A DNA stretch of 51,656 nt, from assembly GCA_049999765.1 (NCBI GenBank), contig JBNGIQ010009116.1:50573-102228 (forward strand), written 5' to 3'. The notes beneath the pieces are model-generated. The model did not search any database. It was not told where the DNA came from and saw only the letters and a program-made list of their open reading frames with translations. The stretch comes from Phaeoceros laevis. Its lineage: Eukaryota > Anthocerotophyta > Anthocerotopsida > Notothyladales. The number at the start of each line of letters is the position of its first letter. Within the stretch, counting starts at the first letter, position 1. This document shows positions 1 to 10,760 of the stretch, one piece after another. Made by a program: the position numbers and the translations under genes.

Positions 1-106
1 AAGCCACTGCACGGCACAAATGTGCAGCTTGTGTAAATCCATTGCCTCGGAGGCACATTCAACCTCCACTCCAGCTCCAGGGTGTGGGCCTGCCTCCCAG
101 CTGCTG

Positions 107-285
107 GCGTCCAAAACCGCTGATGTTGCATCCCGTTTGTGGTGCCAAATTGTAGGTGGAGCATTGCAGGGTTTTTCAGCAGTAGCAGTCCAGCGGGCAT
201 GCCCACGTTTTTCAGCTGTTTGGCATCCAAGACTACTGATGCAGCATCGCATTAGTGGTGCGCGCCATTGCAGGTGGAGCAAGAA
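107..285. repeat. Two-copy imperfect tandem repeat
   Basis: Two segments of about 65 nt (about 107-172 and 220-285) share the order: ggc(g/a)tccaa, a ctgatg core, gcatc, gtggtg, then a shared ending of ttg(t/c)aggtggagca. The offset is ~115 nt. The copies are clearly diverged, so this is an old duplication. Confidence 0.5.
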
Positions 286-2913
286 CGGTAACCTCCGTCG
301 CTGCTGCCGCTCTTGATTTTCCCCTTCCAGTAACAACACATATTAACAGACGCGGTGCCACATTCCGAAAACCCCGGCCGGTTACCGTGTGGCAAAGCAA
401 GGGGTAGGGCAAACTGGAGTATTTGCCACAAGTGTGGCAAAAAAGGGATGTGGCAAAACCTCCCCTTTTCTTGCAGTGTGCAACATCATGGATGGAAGGA
501 TCGAAAAACAGTGGAAGTTGGTCTAAACCGTGCTGGCCATAGCTTATTGGTGCTGGTTGGGCGTGGAATTGCTCATTCATCCTTTTGAATTTGTCGTAGT
601 GCTCAGCCTTTGCCTTCCAAAAGCTCAAGTGCATGCTCCTCAATATGTATATTGTCAATCTCTTTTCTCCATTGTATGCTTCAAAGCCTTCTCATCACCG
701 GGGTCTTCTGCCAGTTTTTCTTCCAGTAGAGAAACCAAAACCGCTAGATCCATCCTATCCGCAAATAGGTGAAGCTGCTCAAAACATATAGGCCTGGTCA
801 CTGCTTCCAGAAGCACTACACCCTGGCATCCTTAAGGAGAAGCACAAAAGTCTACAATCTTCTTAATCACATGCTCGTTTACAAACTTCAAAGTGCGTGA
901 GAATGTGTGGGAGGACTCGACCAATACGTCTACAAAACAATCGATGTCACCGCTGTACTCCACCAGTACCTCATGACCATCATGTGCAAAACCTATAAGG
1001 TAGACTTCGACCTATTTGGAAGGCTCGGTTCCAGTTGTTCGAATACATGTAGTTCCGCAACACAACCTGGCACATGTCCAGAGAACACAAGCAAAAGAAA
1101 TAGCACACCGATTAGAACTCTGCATCCGTGGGGTTAAGAAGATAAGGAATGTTAGACTAGTTACAAGTATCGTACTTGGAGGCGAGGAAAAAATCCTGGG
1201 CTGAGGAAAAAGAGAGCCTTGTTTGCACATCGGAGGCGACGACCGACATGCTGTAAGGGACCATCTCTCTCACCCAACTTCCACGTCGCTTTCTGCCCGC
1301 CTAGAGCAGCCAGTTCTTTGTCATCATCAAAAACAGCCGGAATGAATAAGCGAGAGCTGTCGTCTTCTGGCTCTTTGCTGAAGCAAATCTCCAACTCGAC
1401 CATGAGCTAGATCAATTCTTGTGGTTTGATGATATCGTGCCAATGCTCCGCTATCGCCGTGGCACCCGATGCAGCGAAAATGGAAGGGAAGTGCTAGAAC
1501 GGCATAGGGAAGACGATTTTACATCATGACACTTGGCTGCCGTTTTGGGCACATGCGGGTTGCATAAACAGAGTACCACCACCCCTGCGGAGTGCTCATT
1601 ATTCATCCAGGCAGGGTGGGCGTGGTCTCTCAGGAGTATGGTCTCTCAGGGGGCGTAGGAGGAGGATGCGCAGACGACGCTCCTACAATGGCTTTTGTGA
1701 GCGCTGACAAGAGGCAACCTTCCGCAGCATTCAACACGGATCTGAAGCGCTGGGTACCCATCCTCTACTTCTACCGTGACGGCAACACGAGTCGCATTTT
1801 GACACAGGCCAAGGGCCTCTACGTCCACGCCGTCTCTCCTTTGCTCGCCGAGAGAACGCGACTCGCGCGATTCGTACGATTCGCATGAGGAAGGATGGGC
1901 TTCTTAGACCGCTCGATCAGCCCCGTTCGCCTGCCATTCGCATGGCCGACCTTGAAGCCAGGGCCCGACACACCGAATGCAGGGCCGCCCAATAAAACCT
2001 AATATGTGCATACAAAAGCATGCTTTATGGATGTTTTTCTCCATTGTGTGCCCCATATTTAATATATATTTTACACTTTAACAAATTTTTTTAATTTTTC
2101 TCAATTTCTTCTCTACAATTTTCACAAAAAGCCATATGGTCTTCGAAAAATGTAGTGTGCCTTCACCCATTTGTTATGGCATATGTGTTATGTCCAGCCT
2201 TTAATCCTTAAGAGAACCACGGGACAAAAATATCTATTATTGGGTCCCTTAAAGGATGCTTTGGATTATCTCCAATGATAAAAAATTATTTTATTGGCTT
2301 ATATGGTATTTTTAGAAAGGTGACGTCGTGCTGATGCCGGATTAGCCTTTCTTTTTGTTTAGATGAGGCCTTGGATGGCGGCCAGAAAGCAAGAATCACA
2401 CAACAGGGTGCTGACGGCCCCGTTCCATGAAAAGTCACTTTGCAGACTCGGCAAACCCGTCATTCAAGCCAAGCATGAAACAAGTATTTTTTGCACCGTG
2501 GTGCGCTGGGGTGTGGCGAGTAGGTGGTTAGATACCGGGCTAGCCTCCAATGGAACCAACCCCTCATAAAAAAGAATCGCCCTTGTAACAAAAGCTTGTG
2601 CTGATTCAAAACCTCGGGCTCTTAAGGGCTAAGGGTTACTCAAACTTTTGAAATTGGATGGATGTTTTGGAATTCTCGACCTTGGTTTAAACTATGGTTG
2701 AGTTAAAATTATATCTATAATTAGATAAAAATAAAAATTAAATAAGTAGATAATAGTAAATATTAATCAATAATGTTATATAATAGTAGAAAATAGTATA
2801 TAAAGTAAATTGAAATTGTCCTCACCTGGTATAATGTTATATGTGCTTTGAATTTCTTGATCGTATATAAGCTATAAACTCGTATAGTACTAATTCCTAA
2901 TTTCCTAAATTTC

Positions 2914-2957
2914 TATGTGGGTAATGCCTAACTAATATGTTAGGCATTACCCACATA
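2914..2957. repeat. Perfect 19-bp inverted repeat (hairpin)
   Basis: Arms 2914-2932 and 2939-2957 are exact reverse complements separated by a 6-nt loop (taatat). The hairpin lies in an AT-rich, gene-free stretch. It could be a remnant of a small inverted-repeat transposon or a fold-back; no flanking target duplication was found. Confidence 0.85.
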
Positions 2958-3114
2958 TACTTTTCCTTTTGCCCAAGCCCCTAGTGGATTTTTCCACCTT
3001 GTTTTTGTTACAAAGGAATCAAGGGAACATAGTTATCTATGCGCATAGTTAGATAGAGATAGATAGAGATCTTTTACGTGCGAGGTAACGGAAGGCATCT
3101 TGTGATGCTGCACT

Positions 3115-3180
3115 GATCATGTTACATAGTAACATCAGTTGTTACATCAGTTGTCAGATCATGTTACATAGTAACATCAG
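3115..3180. repeat. 24-nt direct repeat containing short inverted repeats
   Basis: The identical 24-nt word gatcatgttac...catcag occurs at 3115-3138 and 3157-3180. Each copy contains the inverted repeat TGTTAC-ata-GTAACA. A partial gttacatcag unit sits between the copies. Confidence 0.85.
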
Positions 3181-4312
3181 CAACCTAGATACAAATAGAT
3201 TAAAACTAGATGTGTATACAGTGAATTCCAGACAAGAAATTGATGTCAGATATAAATTAGTTAAGAATGAGTAAGAACTTAAGAAGTATGATCTTTGTTA
3301 TACAAATTATATTCCAAGTATAAATTAGGAAATATGACTGTCTCCAAGTGTAATTAGAGAACACATGTGACCGTGAACAAGAACAATGACTTTGGGTGGT
3401 GCTTACGGATATGTGCGTCATACAAAGTTGTAGAGATGAATAAATTACTCTAGAGACAGTTGTCATGCCTAGAATTGTAGAGCTTTTTGTGCTTCAATTG
3501 GTATGAATGATCAACTAGGGGCATGTGGGTGCCCGAATAATGGGCAAGGGGGACCTTGGACCCTAATGTCAAATATGAATCACACAAGGGAGAGGAAGCA
3601 CCCTTGATACGTGAGTACCAGCAAACCCCCACACTAGGCTCTTTGTGGTTCCAAATTCAAACTCTCTAGGTTGTCCACTTATGTGTAAGAGTGAAGAAGA
3701 AGAAATTTATTAATGGTGGTTGTCCGAGTATGTTTGCATGTATTTTATTTTCCAGTAAAGACACGAGTGTCACGAAATGAAAATTCGACACACTAAACGC
3801 GATTTGAACTTGGGCGGGACTTCCTCGAGTAACTACCCGAAAAATAGTTGCATTAGTGCTTGTGCAAATTGGATTTTACCAAAAGCGCAGAATTTTGCTG
3901 CAACGATTTTTCGGAGCAATTGCAAGCACAAGGTCCAGTTCTATCAGGCCGGCTCGGGTGATAATGAGCAACATGAACATTAGATACAGATTGGATCCTT
4001 TATCATTGCAGGGTCATAGCCCTAGCTGTACCATGCACCTAGCCTGGCCTTGCCCTGCTGCTGGAGTGCTCAATTTTGTGGGGACTCTCACTGGCGAGAT
4101 TTCATGCTTGCAAGCCTCAAATCAACAAATGCCTCCTCCAACTCAAATTGGGTATGGCCCGTGGCTAATGGAAGATATTGTCAGTAGCCAGCATCAGGAA
4201 CAGAATGAGGCGGCGCTGGGTGGTCAGTGTTTAGTGGTTGAAAGTGAGTTACATTGCAGCCGGTGTGCATGGTTCACCAACTGGCTAGCTTGTTGCGAGC
4301 CCCACTCTAAAT

Positions 4313-4543
4313 CTAGTGGTGCTTGCGGCGCTTGCGGCGGCGGCGGCGCCTCCTTCGCCTGTGACCGTGCTTCCTGTGCTTGACGTGCTTGCGGCGACGG
4401 CGTCTGCGCCTCCTTCGATGACCCTTTTGATGCTTGGCGTGTCTATGTCTTCTTCTGCGTTTCCTCCTGTGGACAACAACGTGATGGTGCTTGCGCTTCC
4501 GGTGCCTCACCGGAAGCGAGTGGTGCGCGGTGGCGACGTCCAT
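4313..4543 (-). CDS. Arg/His/Lys-rich small basic protein (protamine-like candidate)
   Basis: An ATG at 4543 opens a 76-residue frame ending at TAG (4313). By my count it has 31 Arg, 17 His and 10 Lys, about three quarters basic, with no Cys and two runs of nine Arg. The Arg runs use mixed codons (AGG, AGA, CGC, CGA, CGT), and the two runs differ in codon choice while keeping Arg. That argues for selection on the protein in this frame rather than a simple DNA repeat. A TTTAAAAG element lies ~110 nt upstream on the same strand (about 4647-4655). The composition resembles sperm nuclear basic proteins (protamines), which compact DNA in sperm nuclei, and would fit a plant with motile sperm. That role is inference. 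It could also be the last exon of a larger protein, or non-coding GC-rich DNA. Confidence 0.5.
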   Translation of the reverse strand: MDVATAHHSLPVRHRKRKHHHVVVHRRKRRRRHRHAKHQKGHRRRRRRRRRKHVKHRKHGHRRRRRRRRRKRRKHH

Positions 4544-4561
4544 CGCCGCCCCCCAATGCAC

Positions 4562-4966
4562 CTGCCTGCAGAATTGTCCCCTCCACGCTCCTGATCACCG
4601 ACACGAAGAGGAACCCCTTCACTTGAGCGCGGTTCGCCTTTCACGGCCTTTTAAACCAGTGCCAAGAGTCCCGGCCTATGATTGGTCCTCGAGCTTCCCA
4701 CACGGATTCCCTCGCATCCAACCGCAACAGCAGCCCCCGGGCGTCCAGTGCCGTCGGATAGCGGTGCAGCGAAACAGTGCGCCGCTTGGTGCGATTGTCC
4801 TGCACCCCCAAAATTCCAACCGCCAAATCCATTATTTGCCACGTCGTCCATACTCTCGTCCACGTCATCTGTGGCAACGTTTGGAATAGCTTCCGAGGAT
4901 GATGCATCATTTGTTAACAGAAATGGAATAGCCAATAGCAACTACAAGAATGATGAATCTTACATG
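4562..4966. other. Intergenic stretch between small basic ORF and MAEA-like gene
   Basis: No gene is supported. The stretch holds the putative promoter of the basic-protein ORF, including the TTTAAAAG element near 4650 read on the minus strand. It also contains the 3' flank of the upstream minus-strand MAEA-like gene. Overlapping open frames on both strands have no recognisable domain. Confidence 0.5.
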
Positions 4967-6181
4967 TCAGCATATGAAAGCCTTGGAGACCTCACTGATG
5001 TTGCACTGGAAGTTCGTTCTTGGGCACACAATTCTGCCGTTGCTCCTTCTCGCCATTTCCTCCAATGCCCTCCTGCTGTACACGTAGCCATTCGGCAGGA
5101 CCAAAGGGGGATTGTCCTCGTTCATTAGCTCCTTGGATATGTAGCACACTAGCTTGGAGTGAATGTGCTTCGCAAATGGCAGAGGCTCTGCAAGCTGCCT
5201 GAACGTGGACTGTGACAGTGGATCCTCGTTGGTGCATCCCTCCTCGTAGCAGAAGGATGTCTTGAGAGCAGATAAGCCGGCTTGGAGCTGGATGTTGAGC
5301 AGAGGCTCTATAGTCATGCCGTACAGCTTGTACAGCTCCTCCTTGAACTGCTGGATCAGGTTTTCCCACTGCTTCATATCAAACAGGAGTTTATAGCCAG
5401 CACAATCGGTGTTGCTTCTAAAAGCAAGTGTTGCCATGGCCTGCTGAAGCTCCTTCATGTCGGTGGAGCTCCAAATTGCCAGATGCTTCCGGGCATACAT
5501 GATTGCCTCCATCATCTTCTCCGCCCGCACCAGCTCGATGAACTCCTGAAGCCTGAGCTTGAATTCCAGCTTGCTTTTTGCCTTCTTCAGCTTTGACTTG
5601 TTCTCACTGCACCAGGCGAGCGCCTCAGAGCAGTTTCTGTTGTTTAGGGCTGCTATAACCTTTTGAGCATCGAGAAACAGATCAACATCCGAAAGCTCCC
5701 TTACGCCGTTGGATGCCACCAATTTCAGAGCCGTAGTGTAGTACGAGGACCGCAGCATGTAGTCTGCCAGCACACGGTCCACACGCATGCTATTGCATAT
5801 CGCCTGCACCTCTTTGCTGCCGACGTTGAGCATTGTCAGATGGTCCAGCCTGGCTCTTGACCGCTGCACTTGCGCCACCTCATTCTTGTTGCTCTCATCC
5901 AGCTTCCTCTTCAAGCCTTGCAAGCGGGAAACCAGGGGATTGAGATACTCCACGGCTTCATCCCTGAGTATGGACCGGTCCCCTGCCTCCCCTGCTCCAG
6001 CAACCACCGCACTCACTTCTTTGTCCACTAGGCGGCCAATGGTCCTGAGATATCTCTTGAGCTGCTCGTGGGGAACCTTCACCAGCTGATGCTCAAGCTT
6101 CACAGCATCCAAAAGCTGTTCATTAGCAGGGACAGCAGGGCCAGAGGACACCGACGGTGTGCCACTTTGCAAGCCTTCCAT
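4967..6181 (-). CDS. MAEA/GID9 (Fyv10)-type subunit of the GID/CTLH E3 ubiquitin ligase
   Basis: A 404-residue intronless frame. The family is one of the two RING-like subunits of the GID/CTLH ubiquitin ligase, which marks proteins for degradation in cytosol and nucleus. After an N-terminal helical region, a LisH-like segment lies at about 131-163 (RVDRVLADYMLRSSYY). The CTLH domain follows at about 169-226 (FLDAQKVIAALNNRNCSEAL), then a CRA region. The C-terminal degenerate RING-Gid domain covers about 345-404, with LPNGYVYSRRAL and the CPRT motif near the end. The length matches the family (about 390-410). The start at 6181 gives a normal N-terminus. The gene shares strand with the IPT gene upstream and the small basic ORF downstream, with no functional link evident. 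Confidence 0.94.
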   Translation of the reverse strand: MEGLQSGTPSVSSGPAVPANEQLLDAVKLEHQLVKVPHEQLKRYLRTIGRLVDKEVSAVVAGAGEAGDRSILRDEAVEYLNPLVSRLQGLKRKLDESNKNEVAQVQRSRARLDHLTMLNVGSKEVQAICNSMRVDRVLADYMLRSSYYTTALKLVASNGVRELSDVDLFLDAQKVIAALNNRNCSEALAWCSENKSKLKKAKSKLEFKLRLQEFIELVRAEKMMEAIMYARKHLAIWSSTDMKELQQAMATLAFRSNTDCAGYKLLFDMKQWENLIQQFKEELYKLYGMTIEPLLNIQLQAGLSALKTSFCYEEGCTNEDPLSQSTFRQLAEPLPFAKHIHSKLVCYISKELMNEDNPPLVLPNGYVYSRRALEEMARRSNGRIVCPRTNFQCNISEVSKAFIC

Positions 6182-8096
6182 CTCGATGACACTCCAGGGT
6201 TCCTAGGCCCAATTGTTGTACTACAAAAGAGATAGAGCATGTGGAGAAATCAAAGCCACCCTCGGCACAATCCGTGAATGCAGTAGCCAACCCTACCAGA
6301 CACAAGCACAAGACTCATTTTGTTCCAAACAGAAAATGAGAAGTTGCCAACATCCCGATTTTTGTTGCTGAATAGAACGCGCTACCCTTGTGAAAGTTTT
6401 GTCGCCTTGCAAAGAATCCAAGCAACGTTAGCAGGGTCGAAAGTAGTGGTGACGGTGTTGTCTCTACCAAATCGTGGTCGGTAGTGCTTCCACTGAATTC
6501 TGGAACGGCACCAAGCAGCAACAAAAGCAGACAGCAGACCTTGGTAAGAGACCTGGCGTCCTCTCTGCTTTCCCTTGCCTCCTTGTCCACGATCGAGTCA
6601 GAGGCCCCACAGCTGACGCTAATTCACACGCAAAGGATACATGCTATTCCACTCTAGGGCACACGTGGCCGGCACTGGCATATGCCATGATCTGGGGATG
6701 GAGAGTGTTGGACTGATGATTGGAGTTATGGCGGAAGTCGTGCTTCCTCCGGCTGTTGTTGTAATATTCCCTTGCGTGGCTTTCTAAAATATGGTGTCTT
6801 ACATTTCTTTGAGGTCTCAGCGTGTACAGAGTAGTGGTGGTAGCGTGTACAGATATTGAGCTGTGGACGATGTGCAGAATGGCTTGGTTCTCCAATTTCC
6901 CGGCCGGAAGTTGGCTTTCCATCGCCGCCTACGACATACCAAGCTGCTAACATCGTATTGTGAGTCTGGTTTCCGTTGTGAATGCTGATCGTTTAGCCTC
7001 AAATTCTAGGAGAGAGATTTTATGGAACGTCGGGGTTTAGGGTAACCCCGACGGACAGAACTGTCACACGAAGCAGCATCACTGGGGCGGCTCAACTGCG
7101 TTGGTTCTTCTGAGGCATCGACATCGTACAAGGATGAAAAAGTGGAGGAGCTAAAAGACTACCGTGATTTGTGGTGTGACAAATTCAAGTCAAGGCAAGG
7201 TGGCCACCACCTAGGTCTCTACATCGTTTTCATCTGTGTTGCCTGCGGGGTACCATCGTTTTCATCTTGATGATTGAACTTAAAAATTTTTGGTTCACCT
7301 ACAGGTCACCACACCTGATCGGAAGAGACAGATATTGGAGGTGATTCAGGGAAGTTGACGAATTGCGCATTTGGGATGCTTCATAGAGGGGAGCTTTTGT
7401 GTCAGCTTTCTGAGGACATGCAGAGCCCCATTAGGCTTATGGCAGTACATGTGGTAGCCTCAAGGTGGGATGCACGAAGACATCGCGGACTTGGAGCTTT
7501 TGAACCCTAGTTCGGATCCCATCAACTCTCCTCTTCTGAACGGGCTTGGTCACTGCTCTCCACAGCTCCTATTGACGGTACATGCATTTGCGATTTTAGA
7601 CCTGCTGTACTGCACTCCTGGTTGTGATCTCAGCTTGCCCTTCTTGTTTGTAGTCAAAATCACCTTTTTGCAGATGAGGTAGTTCACAAGTTTACTGGTG
7701 TGGAAGAAGGCCCCTTCTTGTCCAGGCTAAAGCCTCTGTCATGCGGGTCCGTACACCAGTCGTTGGAAGAGTAGAGGGTAGCAAGCACGCCATGGTGCCG
7801 TCCAGGATGTGTCCAGTAAAGGATGATGTCCCTTCTAAGCTCACTTTTTCAGGTCATTGACACAGCAAATGGAGTGGCAGAGAACATTGCAGACTTCAAA
7901 TTCTTCGGGCTGGCTGGTAAGCCCTCTACATATGGATCCTCACCAGGTTGGTCACCGTTATCTGAAACGAATACAAAGGAAGGAGGGAAGTTTATGTATA
8001 GCGGTTGTTGGGTAAAGAGTCAAATAAAATCGCAGTGCCACCAAATGAGGGTCGCAATATAGAATATGTACTAAGCCTATTTCATTGATAGGGCCC
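6182..8096. other. Intergenic region with coding-like fragments
   Basis: About 6182-7000 shows nothing convincing beyond the presumed promoter of the MAEA-like gene. Between about 7080 and 7920 there are short plus-strand segments that read like exons. Examples are a stretch ending ELKDYRDLWCDKFKSRQ near 7190, one containing FGMLHRGELLCQLSEDMQSP near 7370-7460, and VIDTANGVAENIADFKFFG near 7855-7910. I could not join them with consistent splice phases and recognise no family. They may be exons of an unknown gene or pseudogene remains. Confidence 0.35.
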
Positions 8097-9578
8097 TCAG
8101 CCCGTTTTCAAGTTTGGTGGAGACGTTTGAGTCCTTCGAATCCAATCTATGACGATGGCACATGCTGCAGGACTGTTCAAACATTTGAGATGTGTCTTGT
8201 AGTGTTTACCTTCCCCGTAGCTTGTTTCCTTCAAGCGTGAATCAACTTTATCGACTGCACACAGCCCCGAATAATCGTCTGCAAGGATCCTGGTGGTATT
8301 CTCTAGCTGCTGCGAGGCGTTTACCCACCGAAAAAGGGGCTCACTGCGAAACCAGGTAAGCTGCCTTTTCACAAAATTTCTGGAAGCCGTCTGGAAGGTA
8401 GCCAGAAAATCATACAATTGTTCCTCACTGGCTACCCCCCCCCTGGCTCTACATGCTGACAGGAAATGCATGGCTTGCCTGTAACCGATAGCACGCGAAG
8501 GCGGGCTGGAGTTCGGCTGGATTCCTAAATCTAGGAGCGCGGACGCCTCCTGGAGTAACCCCTCTAGTACCATCTGCTCGCAACGCAGGTCAATCTGCTG
8601 ATACAATTCCTCCCGCGGTTTGTACAAGAAGTAGCAGCGAAAATCGTAGTCAAGAGCCTGGCCTGCACAGTAGAGGTACCTGGGTTTGTTGGCATTTGAT
8701 ACATCCACACTACCGCTTGTGTCAGAGACAGCCAGAGCAACTGCCCGAGGATAACCAGTGGCTTTTACAATTTCAAGGGACCGACGGAGGCGGTACCAAT
8801 CATTTCTTGTGAGACTTCTGGCAGTCTCGGGATCACCTGCCTCTGCAAGCACCTTCACTGCTTCATCCCATCCACCGCCATCTCTTCTGAGATCTGATAG
8901 CTGTGAGTCCACTGCCGCCACCTGTTGCTGTGAGGACCTGGGAATGTCTGGCTTCCCATGGATGTACCAACTCAGGTACATGCCAGCCCCACCAACAACA
9001 ATGGGCACAAGGCCCTTCGCAAGCACCTTGGCGGTGGCTTCTCGGGCATCGTCGTAGTACCTTCCTGCTCCATACTCGTCTGTGGGAAGTACAATGTCCA
9101 GAAGGTGATGTGGTATGCCATGCCTCTCCTTCACTGGTGTCTTTGCGCTGCCAACATCAAGACCCTTGTACACCTGGACAGAATCGGCACTAATAATCTC
9201 ACCTCCCAGCCTTTTGGCGAGTGCAAGGGCTAGACTGGTCTTACCGACTGCTGTTGGGCCAGCTATCACTATGACTTGAGCTTTCCTGGAACTTTCTGAC
9301 CTTTCCACACTTTCCCAAGTATTGACAGATCCTGTGGAAAATCGCACACCAGCTCTCTTTCTTTTATTGAGAGGCCGTACCGCCCTGGCGCTTGACTCAT
9401 CCGATCTTTCACCTGCCAAGCCGATGACTCCTCTCCACCCCAACTGTCCATACCTGACACACATCCCTACAGGAGGCATGACTACCTTGTTCGTACCTGC
9501 AATTTGACAAAGTTTAGCAAAAATTGATCGAACACTCGGGCTCTCCAGAAAAGCAGATGCAAGCTCGGCTACTGGCAA
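8097..9578 (-). CDS. tRNA dimethylallyltransferase (tRNA isopentenyltransferase), plastid/MiaA-like
   Basis: A 493-residue intronless protein of the IPPT family. These enzymes transfer the dimethylallyl group of DMAPP to N6 of adenosine 37 in tRNAs that read UNN codons, and tRNA breakdown then yields cis-zeatin-type cytokinins. The P-loop GPTAVGKT is at about 107-114, followed by the substrate-binding ADSVQVYKGLD at about 131-141. HGIPHHLLDIV and VVGGAGMYL follow, with RAIGYRQAM further on. There is no C-terminal C2H2 zinc finger, so it is not the eukaryotic cytosolic (IPT2/MOD5) type. The ~100-residue N-terminal extension, rich in Ser and Arg, is consistent with plastid targeting, as shown for moss tRNA-IPTs; location is inferred. 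The intronless structure contrasts with intron-rich genes elsewhere in the window. Confidence 0.94.
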   Translation of the reverse strand: MPVAELASAFLESPSVRSIFAKLCQIAGTNKVVMPPVGMCVRYGQLGWRGVIGLAGERSDESSARAVRPLNKRKRAGVRFSTGSVNTWESVERSESSRKAQVIVIAGPTAVGKTSLALALAKRLGGEIISADSVQVYKGLDVGSAKTPVKERHGIPHHLLDIVLPTDEYGAGRYYDDAREATAKVLAKGLVPIVVGGAGMYLSWYIHGKPDIPRSSQQQVAAVDSQLSDLRRDGGGWDEAVKVLAEAGDPETARSLTRNDWYRLRRSLEIVKATGYPRAVALAVSDTSGSVDVSNANKPRYLYCAGQALDYDFRCYFLYKPREELYQQIDLRCEQMVLEGLLQEASALLDLGIQPNSSPPSRAIGYRQAMHFLSACRARGGVASEEQLYDFLATFQTASRNFVKRQLTWFRSEPLFRWVNASQQLENTTRILADDYSGLCAVDKVDSRLKETSYGEGKHYKTHLKCLNSPAACAIVIDWIRRTQTSPPNLKTG

Positions 9579-10760
9579 GTTCCTAGGTAAACGCTAAGTT
9601 CCAAGCTTACTCGATTGCAGATTGCAGACAAAGAAATTAGGATTCTTGCTGAATCATTTGCTGGGCACAGATTGAACAACCATGGGTTTGCAAGTTCGTT
9701 ACATCGTGCTTTTGTGGTACCTAGTGACAGAAGAAACGATGAATTGTCCCGGAGTTCAACTCGGCACCCTGCAGGACCCAACGATTCTGAGAATTAGACA
9801 CCTGTGTTGTAGCTCTGTCGACACAACCTGCTATAAATAGGTAACATCAATCAAGGACACGCCTTCTCATTGCTGATCCTAAGTGATGGGAGGACTTCAG
9901 ACACCAAATGTCCTACGACGCGAAGCAAGGACTGTGAATCTTCTAGCCCTGCGGAGCACTTGCAATACTGGCAGGCATGAACTGACACGGGCCTTCATTC
10001 TTTAGACAGCAAACCTGCAGATGTGCATGGAGAATTTGGTGGGCTCGTCTGTCCGCTCTCTTAGCAACTTCTTGCGCACCCCTTCCATTTTGCTTCAAGC
10101 CCAACAAGCGGCTTTGAAACAGAAGGGAAGCGAAGCAGTCTTCCCTCCCTGGAGACTCGGAAACGCCCAACGGCACGAGTTCTGGCTCTTCACAATTGGG
10201 CTCTTCTTCCGTCTACCGCCTTTGTAGCTGGAATCCACTCAAAAGTCTGCTCGGAGGATAGCAGACCAGAAATCTGAGCAGCACAACCATCCGCGTCTCC
10301 CAGAGGAGAACTCCAAGAAGAATGCGAATGCGCCAGAGGCACAGAAGCTTTAGTAGGACACTAGGTAGGAAGTTCCAGCCATCTGATCCGGCTGACCAGT
10401 CGCCTTGCTTGTCTCTCCTCATGAGCACATTCTGAAGGGTCCATCGCTGCTGGCACATTTCGAGATGAAGCAGCTCGGGAAGCTTCCTCCACCCCTGAGC
10501 AGTGACAGGAAAAAAGTCAGTAAGACTGTGACATCCCCATGACAATCCGGACAGAGACAAGGGCAAGACTGCCTGTGTTTCCAGGCTCTGGGTTGTGAAA
10601 TCCGAGCTCGTGAGCTCGTCTAGTGAGAGGCTTGGCCACGCTGAACCACACTTGGTGAGTCCAGCCACCAACCGTTCTCATCAGGCGGCTGCTCAGCGCA
10701 TAATCTGCCGACACTCCACCAGAGGCTACTAGAGAAGGGAATACGACATGCAACGATAGC

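Larger units (their letters stand above)
1..4312. other. Gene-poor region, no supported gene
   Basis: No reading frame here looks like a real gene. About 107-172 and 220-285 are two diverged copies of a ~65 nt segment spaced ~115 nt apart. A short direct duplication of a ggtctctcagg motif lies at about 1623-1650. From about 2030 to 3350 the DNA turns markedly AT-rich and carries a perfect hairpin (2914-2957) and a 24-nt direct repeat (3115-3180). The open frame at 1592-1888 (98 codons) matches no family I recognise. Confidence 0.6.

Noticed and set aside
3856-4383. Plus-strand 175-codon frame
   Set aside because: No domain or motif. Its 3' end is antisense to the Arg-rich ORF, and composition there is explained by the opposite strand.
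4316-4594. Ala/Pro-rich plus-strand frame antisense to the basic ORF
   Set aside because: A shadow of the Arg-codon runs on the minus strand; no independent coding signal.
10213-10671. Minus-strand 152-codon frame
   Set aside because: Leu/Trp-rich without recognisable family, no splice context, and lies in a gene-poor region.
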